From assembly GCA_964371055.1 (NCBI GenBank), contig CAYJLF010000025.1:1-64000 (forward strand): a DNA stretch of 64,000 nucleotides. Direction: 5' to 3'. Of this stretch, positions 17,202 through 25,193 are shown piece after piece. A model generated the notes under the pieces. The model saw only the letters and a list, made by a program, of their open reading frames with translations. It made no database searches and was not told where the DNA came from. Origin of the DNA: CAYJLF01 sp964371055 (GTDB taxonomy: Bacteria > Eisenbacteria > RBG-16-71-46 > CAIMUX01). A program made the translations under genes and the position numbers. Each line of letters begins with the position of its first letter. The first letter of the stretch is position 1.

Positions 17202-17371
17202 GGCACAGCAGACCGGCGGCCGCGCGCCGAAGTGATAGAGCCGGGGATCGCCGCGACCAGCGCGGATGCGGCGACTCCCCCCGCGATGGCCCCGTCCGCG
17301 GCCTTCGCGAACCGGGCGGCCGGAGGCCGTTCCCCACAGCAGGGTTTCAGTCTTAGGAGGAGCAGCTCGCC

Positions 17372-19072
17372 ATGATGCGTTCACTCTTTTCAGGGGTATC
17401 CGGGCTGGCGATCAACATGGTCCGGATGGATGTGATCGGTAACAACGTCGCCAACGTGAACACGGTCGGGTACAAGTCGGCCCGCGTCACCTTCGAGGAG
17501 ACGATGACGCAGCTCCTGAAAGGGGCAACCGCGCCACGCGGCGAACTCGGCGGATCGAACCCGACCCAGGTCGGGACCGGAACCCGGCTCGGCACGATCG
17601 ACAGCGTCTTCACGCAGGGGAGCATGGAGTCGACGGGGATCGACACCGACCTCGGCATCCAGGGGCGGGCGTTCTTCGTCCTCTCCGACGGTTCGAACCA
17701 CTTCTTCTCCCGGGCCGGCTCCTTCCAGCTCGACGGCAACGGACACCTGGTGAACCCGGCGAACGGCTACACCCTGCAGGGGTTCGCCTATGACCGGATC
17801 GCCGACACCTACACCAACCTGCCGGGCACGATCAAGCTGCCGCTCGGCGAGGTCGAGCCGGCCAAGGCGACGACCGCGCTGCAGCTCCGCGGCAACCTCG
17901 ATGCCGACTCCGAGCCGCGCGGGACGCGGTCTCTCTCCGCGATCTTCTACGGAGCTGACGGTGAGCCGGCGTCGGCCGAGACGAAACTGGACGACCTGAA
18001 GGGAGACCCCGGTTCGGTCATCGACCTTCTGACCGCGGGGGACACGGTCAGCTTCTCCGCCACGGTGGGGGGCGTTCCGGTCGGCTCCAGCCTTGGCGTG
18101 CAGAGCGGAACCACGCTGGGCGACCTGCTCAGCGGCATCGGGGAAGTCCTGAACTCGGTGGAGGGAGTCGAGGGAATCACGATGGAGGTCGGGTCGGACG
18201 GGCGGCTGCGAGTATCGACTCCGGACGGCCTCGGGAGCATCGCCGAGGTGACCGGACTGGTGATTCAGGCGCAGGATGACACGCTGATTCCGCGGGACGA
18301 CTTCAACGGCCTGGCCGCCATGACCGAAACCCAGGCGGCGCGCGACGCGCTCGTCTTCGTCGAGGAGAGCACCGTGTACGACTCCCTCGGCTTCAGCCAC
18401 GTCGTGCGCACGGAGTTCACCCGCATCCTGGGCGCCAACCAGTTCACCTGGCAGGCCCTGGTGGATGACGGCGCCACGCCGATCCTGCAGGGCGGTTCGG
18501 GCAAGGTGACCTTCAATGCGGACGGATCGTTCAACGGCTTCTTCTACGACGCGGCCGGAGACATCATCCCGACGCGTCTCGCGATCTCCCCGACGACGGG
18601 CGCGCGGACTCCGCTGGAGATCGGCTATGACCCCGGCCAGCCGAACGGATTCGCCGGAATGACGCTGGTGCGGGCGCCGGCCACCCTGGAGGCGACGAGC
18701 GACGGCTTCAACAAGGGAACCGCCGTCGACTTCCGCATCGACCGGACCGGCACCGTCGTGTCGATCTTCTCGAACGGCGTGACCCGCCCGGTGGCGAAGA
18801 TCGCGATGGCTGAGTTCGTCAACCCCACCGGCCTCGTCCGCTTCGGCGACAACCTCTACCAGTCCTCGGTCAACAGTGGCCAGCCGCTCGTCGGCACGGC
18901 CGGCGGTGCGGTCGAGGCGACGGTCTTCAGCGGCAGTCTCGAACAGAGCAACGTGGATCTCGCCCGCGAGTTCACGAACATGATCCTGGCCCAGCGCGGC
19001 TTCCAGGCCAGCTCCCGGGTGATCACCACCAGCGACGACGTGCTGACCGAGCTTCTGAATCTGAAGCGGTAG
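17372..19072 (+). CDS. flgE: Flagellar hook protein FlgE
   Basis: The protein has 566 residues. The N-terminal D0 region (SLFSGVSGLAINMVRMDVIG, then NNVANVNTVGYKSARVTFEE) and C-terminal NVDLAREFTNMILAQRGFQA are diagnostic. The middle domains make it longer than the Salmonella hook protein (403), implying an extra surface domain in the hook. TTAGGAGG precedes the start codons; ATG 17372 and ATG 17375 are both possible. The 170-base gap before it contains no promoter that I can recognise. No flbD gene follows, unlike in many clusters. Confidence 0.94.
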   Translation: MMRSLFSGVSGLAINMVRMDVIGNNVANVNTVGYKSARVTFEETMTQLLKGATAPRGELGGSNPTQVGTGTRLGTIDSVFTQGSMESTGIDTDLGIQGRAFFVLSDGSNHFFSRAGSFQLDGNGHLVNPANGYTLQGFAYDRIADTYTNLPGTIKLPLGEVEPAKATTALQLRGNLDADSEPRGTRSLSAIFYGADGEPASAETKLDDLKGDPGSVIDLLTAGDTVSFSATVGGVPVGSSLGVQSGTTLGDLLSGIGEVLNSVEGVEGITMEVGSDGRLRVSTPDGLGSIAEVTGLVIQAQDDTLIPRDDFNGLAAMTETQAARDALVFVEESTVYDSLGFSHVVRTEFTRILGANQFTWQALVDDGATPILQGGSGKVTFNADGSFNGFFYDAAGDIIPTRLAISPTTGARTPLEIGYDPGQPNGFAGMTLVRAPATLEATSDGFNKGTAVDFRIDRTGTVVSIFSNGVTRPVAKIAMAEFVNPTGLVRFGDNLYQSSVNSGQPLVGTAGGAVEATVFSGSLEQSNVDLAREFTNMILAQRGFQASSRVITTSDDVLTELLNLKR

Positions 19073-19143
19073 GCGCGAGGCAGAACCGAGGCGGGCGTCC
19101 GTGACCGGCACCAAGGCCGGCCGGCGCCCGCGGGGAGGAGACG

Positions 19144-19773
19144 ATGGCGGAGGAGAAGGCGGCGGCGAAGGCGTCGGCGAAGGCGGACGACGGTCCGGCC
19201 AAGGCCGAGGAGGCGGCCGACGGTGCGAAGGGGGCGAAAGGACCGCTCATTCCGCCGATCATGATCCGCTTCTCGATCCTGGGGGGGATCCTGGTCGTGA
19301 TGGCGGTCGGTGCGATCTTTCTCGTGACCGATGTGATCGCCCCGAGGCTGAAGAAGCTGGGCGAGCCGGTCGCGCCGGCGACCGAGGAGGCACATGCCGC
19401 TCCGCCCGAAGCGCATCACGCGGCGACCGAGCTTGTGACCATCTCCGACCTCGTGGTCAATCCGGCCGGTTCCGGCGGCCGCCGCTACCTCAAGGTCGCG
19501 GCCGCGATCGAAGTCACGGTGCCGGAGACCAAGGGGAAGAAGAAGGCGAAGGCCGAGGGCGAAGGAACCCACGGGGCCGCGGCCGCGGGCGGGTTGCAGG
19601 ACGCGCGCCTCCGCGACCTCCTGATCCGGGAGTTGTCGGCCCGCACGCTGGAGGAGCTGACCGATCCGGTGTCGAAGGAAGAGGCGCGGCTTTCGATCAT
19701 GGCGGGGCTGGAGGAGATCCTCGGCTCCGGCCGCGTCGCGGCTGTCTACTTCACCGAGTACGTAGTCCAGTAG
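19144..19773 (+). CDS. fliL: Flagellar basal body-associated protein FliL
   Basis: The protein has 209 residues: a Lys/Ala/Glu-rich cytoplasmic start (1-36), one transmembrane helix (about 40-62) and a periplasmic FliL domain. The domain begins at VTISDLVVNP and closes with DPVSKEEARLSIMAGLEEIL and VYFTEYVVQ. A Lys/Glu/Gly/Ala-rich insertion (about 125-150) interrupts the domain. FliL rings surround stator units and raise torque. GGGGAGGAG precedes the ATG. Confidence 0.9.
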   Translation: MAEEKAAAKASAKADDGPAKAEEAADGAKGAKGPLIPPIMIRFSILGGILVVMAVGAIFLVTDVIAPRLKKLGEPVAPATEEAHAAPPEAHHAATELVTISDLVVNPAGSGGRRYLKVAAAIEVTVPETKGKKKAKAEGEGTHGAAAAGGLQDARLRDLLIRELSARTLEELTDPVSKEEARLSIMAGLEEILGSGRVAAVYFTEYVVQ

Positions 19774-19800
19774 CCCGGGCGGCGGACGGGAGAAGACGTC

Positions 19801-20805
19801 GTGGCCAACATCCTTTCGCAGGAAGAGATCGACGCCCTGCTCGGAGTGGTGGAGGGGGATTCGCCCGAGGCGGAACACCCGTCACCCGTCGAGGCACGGC
19901 CGGCGCCGACCTACCTGCCGTACGATTTCCGCCGGCCGAACCGGGTGTCGAAGGAACAACTGCGCTACTTCCAGACGATCCATGAGACCTTCGCGCGCTC
20001 CTTCGGCAACGCCCTGTCCGGCCACCTGCGGACCATCGTCGATATCGACATCGTTTCGGCCGACCAGCTCACCTACGGGGAGTATGTCCTGTCGCTGCCG
20101 GCGTCGACGGCGCTCTTCGTCTTCGACATGCGCCCGCTGGACGGCAACGGCGTGTTGGAGATGAACCCGTCGGTCATCCTGATGATGATCGAGCGGCTCT
20201 TCGGCGGCGCGGGCGCGGCCTCGAGCCTCAGCCGCGACCTGACCGCGATCGAGACCGCGGTCGTGACCAAGCTGGTCAACGTCGGCCTGGACGAGTTGGG
20301 TGCGGCGTGGGAAAAGGTCTCGCCGATGAAGCCGCGGCTCGCCGAGCTGATGAAGAACCCGCAGATGCTGCAGCTTCTGCCGAACACCGAGACGGTGATC
20401 CTGATCACCTTCGAACTGCGCCTCGGGGAATCCGCCGGCATCCTGTCGCTCTGTTACCCCTACCTTTCGCTCGAGCCGATCCTTCCGAACATGAGTTCCC
20501 GGGGGGCTCTGCTGGGCCAGAAGACCCGTGTCGTCGAACACGGCCGCGAGTGGATCGAGCACCGGCTGCGCCAGTCCTTGATGTCGATGTCGGCCGAACT
20601 GGGGCGCACCGAGCTGACGGTGAAGGAGTTCCTTCACCTTCGCCCGGGCGATGTGATCACGCTCGACCGCGAGGTCCACGATCCGGTCGATCTCCTGGTG
20701 GAGGGAGAACGGAAAGCGTTGGCTCGCCCCGGCCTGCGCGGTCGCAAGCGCGCCGTGCGTCTGGAAACCCTGATCGGGAAGGGAGACCTAGAGGATGAGT
20801 CCTGA
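19801..20805 (+). CDS. fliM: Flagellar motor switch protein FliM
   Basis: The protein has 334 residues. The N-terminal ILSQEEIDALL is the CheY-phosphate binding peptide, so directional switching is expected. It is followed by the middle domain (YDFRRPNRVSKEQLRYFQTI, then HETFARSFGNALSGHLRT) and a C-terminal SpoA-type domain (ELTVKEFLHLRPGDVITLDR). The GTG start has GGGAGAAG upstream. It overlaps fliN by 11 bases. No chemotaxis gene other than the degenerate CheB-like one lies in the window. Confidence 0.94.
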   Translation: MANILSQEEIDALLGVVEGDSPEAEHPSPVEARPAPTYLPYDFRRPNRVSKEQLRYFQTIHETFARSFGNALSGHLRTIVDIDIVSADQLTYGEYVLSLPASTALFVFDMRPLDGNGVLEMNPSVILMMIERLFGGAGAASSLSRDLTAIETAVVTKLVNVGLDELGAAWEKVSPMKPRLAELMKNPQMLQLLPNTETVILITFELRLGESAGILSLCYPYLSLEPILPNMSSRGALLGQKTRVVEHGREWIEHRLRQSLMSMSAELGRTELTVKEFLHLRPGDVITLDREVHDPVDLLVEGERKALARPGLRGRKRAVRLETLIGKGDLEDES

Positions 20806-21523
20806 CCAAGACAACCCGGCCGGCGGCGGCCCGGGCGACATCAGCGAGGACGAACTCCGCAAGATCCTCGGGGACGACTACGACTCGGTCATCGGCGCCG
20901 GGGAATCCGCCGGTGCGGAGGATGCGTCGTCCGCGGATAGCCGGGCGGAATCCGGCTCCGGCGCGGCCGGCCCGTCCGCGCCCGACGCCGCGGCGGCCGC
21001 TCCTCCGGCCGCCCCGTCCGCGGGAGCCGGCGCGGCGCCGTCGGCCTCGGCCGAAGCGGTGCAGCCGAACATGACGGACGCCGAGGCCGAAGCCTGGGCC
21101 GCGCAGATGGAAGCGGAGATGGAACGCGACGCGGCGCTGCCGGCGTCGGCCCCGCCGGTGGCCTCCGCGGCGGCCCCACCGGCCCGCGGTGGCGCGGCGA
21201 TCCCTCCGCCGGTCGTGCAGCCGATCCACTTCGGCCAGCTCGAGGACGGCGGGGCGCGGGTCCAGGGGGGGATCGATCTCCTCCTCGACGTGAAGCTGCC
21301 GATCTCGGTCGAACTGGGACGCGCTGAGATGGAGGTCAAAGACATCCTCCAGTGCGCTCCCGGGACGGTCATTGAACTGAACAAGCTGGCCGGTGAGCCG
21401 GTCGACGTCTACATCAACGGCCGGATGGTCGCGCAGGGCGAAGTGGTGGTGGTCGAGGAGCACTTCGGTGTGCGCGTCACCAGCCTCCTGACGCCCGGCG
21501 ATCGCGTCAGGAGCCTCGCGTGA
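20795..21523 (+). CDS. fliN: Flagellar motor switch protein FliN with extended N terminus
   Basis: The protein has 242 residues, against about 137 in Salmonella. Residues 1-130 are Ala/Pro/Ser/Glu-rich and likely disordered. The SpoA domain at about 155-240 is standard: LLLDVKLPISVELGRAEMEV, then INGRMVAQGEVVVVEEHFGV. FliN makes the lower C ring and docks FliH. A FliY-like phosphatase domain is not evident in the extension. The gene overlaps fliM by 11 bases and fliO by 4. Confidence 0.93.
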   Translation: MSPDQDNPAGGGPGDISEDELRKILGDDYDSVIGAGESAGAEDASSADSRAESGSGAAGPSAPDAAAAAPPAAPSAGAGAAPSASAEAVQPNMTDAEAEAWAAQMEAEMERDAALPASAPPVASAAAPPARGGAAIPPPVVQPIHFGQLEDGGARVQGGIDLLLDVKLPISVELGRAEMEVKDILQCAPGTVIELNKLAGEPVDVYINGRMVAQGEVVVVEEHFGVRVTSLLTPGDRVRSLA

Positions 21524-22119
21524 GCCCCGAGATCCCCGGATCAGGACTCCTCATTCTCAAGTTGGGGTTGTCGCTCGCCCTCGTCGTCGGTCTGATCCTG
21601 GCGCTGCAGCGGGTCGCGCGGCGGTATGGAGGATCGCTCGGGGCCGCGCCGGGCGCCGACCAGATCCGCCTGCTCAGTCAGCGCGCGGTGGGACCTCGCC
21701 TCTCGCTGGCGGTTGTCGAGGTGAAGGGGAAGACCCTCCTGGTGGGAATCTCCCCGCAGGGGATCCGCCGCGTGGCTGATCTCGGGCGGGTGGAGCGCGA
21801 GGGGCGGGGAGCCGAAGCGCTCGCCGCGAAGAGCGCCGAGACCGGCGCGGCGCGCTCCCTCCAAGGCCTCCCGTGGCTGGCGTGGACCCGCCGTCTGGTC
21901 CGCCCGTGCGCTCCCGCGCCGGCGGCGTCGAGCGGGGTGAGTCCGACCGGGTCGCTGTCGATTTCGGGCCTCGAGCGCCGCGCCCGACGCGCCGCGCCGG
22001 TCCCGGCCGGGCCGCTCGCCTTCGAGCAGGAGATGGCGAACCGCCTCTCCTCGGTCCGCGCGCGCTATCGGTTCGTCTCGGATCTCGAGGCGGATCTCGA
22101 GGAGGCCCGGCGCGGATGA
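21520..22119 (+). CDS. fliO: Flagellar biosynthesis protein FliO
   Basis: This 199-residue membrane protein has one helix near the start (about 9-28) followed by a cytoplasmic FliO domain (IRLLSQRAVGPRLSLAVVEV, then KGKTLLVGISPQGIRRVADL). The remaining tail is Arg/Ala/Pro-rich. FliO helps assemble the FliP ring of the export gate. The GTG start is coupled to fliN (GTGA). Confidence 0.85.
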   Translation: MSPEIPGSGLLILKLGLSLALVVGLILALQRVARRYGGSLGAAPGADQIRLLSQRAVGPRLSLAVVEVKGKTLLVGISPQGIRRVADLGRVEREGRGAEALAAKSAETGAARSLQGLPWLAWTRRLVRPCAPAPAASSGVSPTGSLSISGLERRARRAAPVPAGPLAFEQEMANRLSSVRARYRFVSDLEADLEEARRG

Positions 22120-22193
22120 AGCCGAGAACCACCGATCGCCGGTGCCCCGATTCCTCCTCCGCCGGCCGTCCCTCCGTGCGCGGAGGCGGTTTG

Positions 22194-22937
22194 ATGCGCG
22201 CACTCTCTTCCCCGTGGCCCTTCCTCGCCGCGCTCCTGCTGCTGGCGCTCGCCTCTCCGGCGCTGGCCGACCCGACGCTCCGCCTCACCGTCGAGGAGGG
22301 CGGGCGCAAGGAGATGGCGACCACGCTGCAGATCCTGCTGCTCCTGACCGTTCTCTCCCTCGTCCCGGCGATCCTCCTGATGGCGACGTCGTTCGCGCGG
22401 ATCGTCGTCGTTCTCTCGTTCCTGCGCCAGGCGATGGCGACTCCCCAGGTGCCGCCGAACCAGGTGCTGCTCGGCCTGGCCCTCTTTCTCACCCTCTTCG
22501 TGATGGGACCGACGGTCGACCAGGTGCACCAGGACGCGGTCCGTCCCTATCTCGACGGGAGCATGACGAGTCTCGAGGCGCTGCAGAAGGGCGCCGGGCC
22601 GGTGCGCGAGTTCATGCTGAAGCAGACGCGCGAGAAGGATCTCGCCCTCTTCGTGCAGCTCTCGAAGCGTCCCCGGCCGCAGACGCCGGATGAGCTGCCG
22701 CTCAGCGTCATCACCCCGGCCTTCATGATCTCGGAGCTGAAGACCGCGTTCCAGATCGGCTTCATGCTCTATCTCCCGTTTCTCATCATCGACCTGGTCG
22801 TGGCCTCGATCCTGATGTCGATGGGGATGCTGATGCTGCCGCCGGCGATGATCTCACTGCCGTTCAAGATCCTGCTCTTCGTGCTGGTCGACGGCTGGAA
22901 CCTGGTCGTCCGGTCGCTGGTGGCCGGGTTCAAGTAG
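22194..22937 (+). CDS. fliP: Flagellar export gate protein FliP
   Basis: The predicted protein has 247 residues. ATG 22194 is chosen because CGGAGG lies 7 bases upstream and it begins the expected cleavable signal peptide (MRALSSPWPFLAALLLLALA); an in-frame ATG at 22116 inside fliO would precede the signal. The FliP signature blocks are SFARIVVVLSFLRQAMATPQ with VPPNQVLLGLALFLTLFVMG, and FQIGFMLYLPFLIIDLVVAS. It forms the export pore with FliQ and FliR. Confidence 0.95.
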   Translation: MRALSSPWPFLAALLLLALASPALADPTLRLTVEEGGRKEMATTLQILLLLTVLSLVPAILLMATSFARIVVVLSFLRQAMATPQVPPNQVLLGLALFLTLFVMGPTVDQVHQDAVRPYLDGSMTSLEALQKGAGPVREFMLKQTREKDLALFVQLSKRPRPQTPDELPLSVITPAFMISELKTAFQIGFMLYLPFLIIDLVVASILMSMGMLMLPPAMISLPFKILLFVLVDGWNLVVRSLVAGFK

Positions 22938-22949
22938 GAGGATCGTTCC

Positions 22950-23216
22950 ATGAGTCCCAACGACGCCATCGTCCTCTTTCAGAAGGCGCTCTGGATGTCC
23001 CTCCTGGTGGCCGCGCCGATGCTCCTCTTCGGTCTCGTGGCCGGGCTCATCGTCTCGATCTTCCAGGCCGTGACGCAGATCCAGGAGATGACCCTGACGT
23101 TCATCCCGAAGATTCTCGCGGTCGTGCTGTCGCTCTTCATCTTCATGCCCTGGATGCTGAACCAGATGATCCGCTACACGACGGAGACCTACGGCCGCAT
23201 CGCGCTTTTGCCGTAG
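22950..23216 (+). CDS. fliQ: Flagellar export gate protein FliQ
   Basis: The protein has 88 residues with two transmembrane helices. VAAPMLLFGLVAGLIVSIFQ and AVTQIQEMTLTFIPKILAVV are the family pattern. TAGGAGG precedes the ATG, 12 bases after fliP. FliQ subunits wrap the FliP-FliR core in the export gate. Confidence 0.95.
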   Translation: MSPNDAIVLFQKALWMSLLVAAPMLLFGLVAGLIVSIFQAVTQIQEMTLTFIPKILAVVLSLFIFMPWMLNQMIRYTTETYGRIALLP

Positions 23217-23243
23217 CCGCGGCGCGCGGGCGCGAGGGAAACG

Positions 23244-24014
23244 ATGCCTCTGCCGCCGATCGACGGAGTCGAGACCTTTCTCCTGGTGCTGGTCCGGTGC
23301 CTCACCTTCTGGGGCATCGGTCCGCTCCTGGCCGATCGGAAGATCCCGCCCCAGATCAAACTGCTGGGCGCCCTCGCCACCGCCATCGCGATCTGGCCGA
23401 CGGTCGATCCCACCGGATGGGTCATGGAGCCCTCGGCGGTCGGCCTCGCCATGCTGATCGCGCGCGAGGTCATCCTCGGCGCGGCTCTGGGTCTGACTGC
23501 ATCGCTGGTCTTTCTGGGGGTGCGCACGGCCGGGAGTCTGCTCGGGATCCAGATGGGCTTCTCCTTCGCGAATGTGATCGATCCGAACACCTCGACCGAG
23601 GTGTCGGTCCTGGCGGAGATGCAGGAAATGCTGGCCGTCTTCCTTTTCCTCCTCGTGGACGGCCACCACCTCCTCTTCCGGGCCCTCGCCTTCTCGCTCG
23701 AACGGGTCCCGCCCGGCGGGGCGATCGACACCACCCGCCTCTGCGGGGCGGTTCTCCCCATGGCCGGGACGGTCTTCCAGGCCACCCTCCAGATCGGCGC
23801 CCCGGTCCTCGGTGCCCTGTTTCTGACCGACGCCGCCTTGGGATTTGTCGCCCGGGCGGTCCCCCAGATGAACGTCTTCATCGTCGGAATCCCGGTGAAG
23901 ATCGGGGCCGGATTGCTGTTACTCATTGTCACAGCGCCGCTTTTCGCCCGCCTGCTGCAGTGGCAGTTCGCCGCCCTCGAGGGCCGCCTTCAGACCGTTC
24001 TCCTTGGCATGTAG
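23244..24014 (+). CDS. fliR: Flagellar export gate protein FliR
   Basis: This 256-residue polytopic membrane protein has about six helices. Recognisable blocks are FLLVLVRCLTFWGIGPLLAD, VILGAALGLTASLVFLGVRT, GSLLGIQMGFSFANVIDPNT and the later QMNVFIVGIPVKIGAGLLLL. It completes the FliP5-FliR1 core of the type III gate and lies between fliQ and flhB, the common order. Confidence 0.94.
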   Translation: MPLPPIDGVETFLLVLVRCLTFWGIGPLLADRKIPPQIKLLGALATAIAIWPTVDPTGWVMEPSAVGLAMLIAREVILGAALGLTASLVFLGVRTAGSLLGIQMGFSFANVIDPNTSTEVSVLAEMQEMLAVFLFLLVDGHHLLFRALAFSLERVPPGGAIDTTRLCGAVLPMAGTVFQATLQIGAPVLGALFLTDAALGFVARAVPQMNVFIVGIPVKIGAGLLLLIVTAPLFARLLQWQFAALEGRLQTVLLGM

Positions 24015-24074
24015 CTTGCGCTTCTGCCCTTGCTCCCGCCTCGTCGGCCGGGGCGGATCCATGGGGGTTGAGTC

Positions 24075-25160
24075 TTGGCCAACGAGACCTTCGGCGAGCG
24101 CACCGAGAGGGCGACACCCAAAAGGCGGGAAGAAGCCCGCCGGCAGGGACAGGTCCCCCGCTCCACCGAACTGACCCACGCGCTGGTCCTCCTGGTCGGA
24201 GTCGGCGTCCTCGCCGCCCTCGGAGGCCGGATGCTGCGCGGGCTGTCGGAGCTGGTTCGCGTGCAACTGGCCGGGGCGACCGCCTCGGCCGTCTCGGTCG
24301 AGGGGGTCTACGTGCTCTTCCAGCGGCTGTCGATGCAGATCCTCATGGTGATGCTGCCGCTGGTCCTGGCGTTGATCCTGATCGGGCTCTCCTCGAACGT
24401 GCTGCAGGTCGGCTTCATGGTAACGGCGCGGCCCCTGACTCCGCGCTGGTCGGCGATCAACCCGATCGAGGGATTCAAGCGGATCTTCTCGCTGCGCTCG
24501 GTGACCGAACTGGTCAAGGCGCTGCTCAAAGTCGGGCTGATCGGCCTCATCGCCTGGACCACGGTCAAGGCCGACCTGGAGCAGCTCGTCCCTTTGATCG
24601 GAGCCGACGGCACTCTCCTCCTCTCCCGCGTCGGCGCCGCCACCGTGAAGCTCGGCCTCAGGGTCGGCGCCGCTCTCCTCGTGCTCGCCATCCTCGACTA
24701 CGGCTACCAGCGCTGGGAGTACGAGCGCTCGATCCGCATGAGCCGCCAGGAAGTCGAAGAGGAGCAGAAGCAGCAGGACGGCGACCCGCAGGTGAAGTCG
24801 CGCATCCGCCAGATGCAGCGCCAGCTTTCGCGCCGGCGAATGATGACGGCTGTGCCGACGGCGGACGTCGTCATCACCAACCCGACGCATGTCGCGGTGG
24901 CCCTGAAGTACGACCGCGTGACGATGGCCGCGCCGGTCGTGGTCGCCAAGGGGATGCGCAAACTCGCGCAGCGGATCAAGGAGACCGCGCGGGAGCATCA
25001 CGTGCCGATCGTGGAGGATCCGCCGCTCGCCCGCCTGCTCTATCGCGAGGCGGAGCTCGACCGGCCGATCCCGGTGTCCCTCTACCAGGCGGTGGCGCAG
25101 GTTCTGGCCCACGTCTGGCGGTTGCGGGCGCGCCTGGCGGGCGGAGCGGCGGCGCGGTAA
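24075..25160 (+). CDS. flhB: Flagellar export switch protein FlhB
   Basis: The protein has 361 residues from a TTG start (MANETFGERTERATPKRREE). Four transmembrane helices are followed by a cytoplasmic domain with the autocleavage motif NPTH at 269-272, the same position as Asn269-Pro270 in Salmonella. Cleavage switches export from hook to filament substrates after the FliK signal. ATG 24061 is out of frame, so TTG with ATGGGGG upstream is the best start. Confidence 0.94.
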   Translation: MANETFGERTERATPKRREEARRQGQVPRSTELTHALVLLVGVGVLAALGGRMLRGLSELVRVQLAGATASAVSVEGVYVLFQRLSMQILMVMLPLVLALILIGLSSNVLQVGFMVTARPLTPRWSAINPIEGFKRIFSLRSVTELVKALLKVGLIGLIAWTTVKADLEQLVPLIGADGTLLLSRVGAATVKLGLRVGAALLVLAILDYGYQRWEYERSIRMSRQEVEEEQKQQDGDPQVKSRIRQMQRQLSRRRMMTAVPTADVVITNPTHVAVALKYDRVTMAAPVVVAKGMRKLAQRIKETAREHHVPIVEDPPLARLLYREAELDRPIPVSLYQAVAQVLAHVWRLRARLAGGAAAR

Positions 25161-25193
25161 CGCCGCCGGTCGTTGAACGGAGAGAGGTGGGGC

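Noticed and set aside
17390..19114. Minus-strand frame of 574 codons opposite flgE
   Set aside because: flgE has full domain support on the plus strand. The antisense frame has no domain and no plausible start.
22116..22193. FliP start at ATG 22116 overlapping fliO
   Set aside because: It would put 26 polar residues before the signal peptide, while ATG 22194 has CGGAGG upstream. It remains a possible alternative start.
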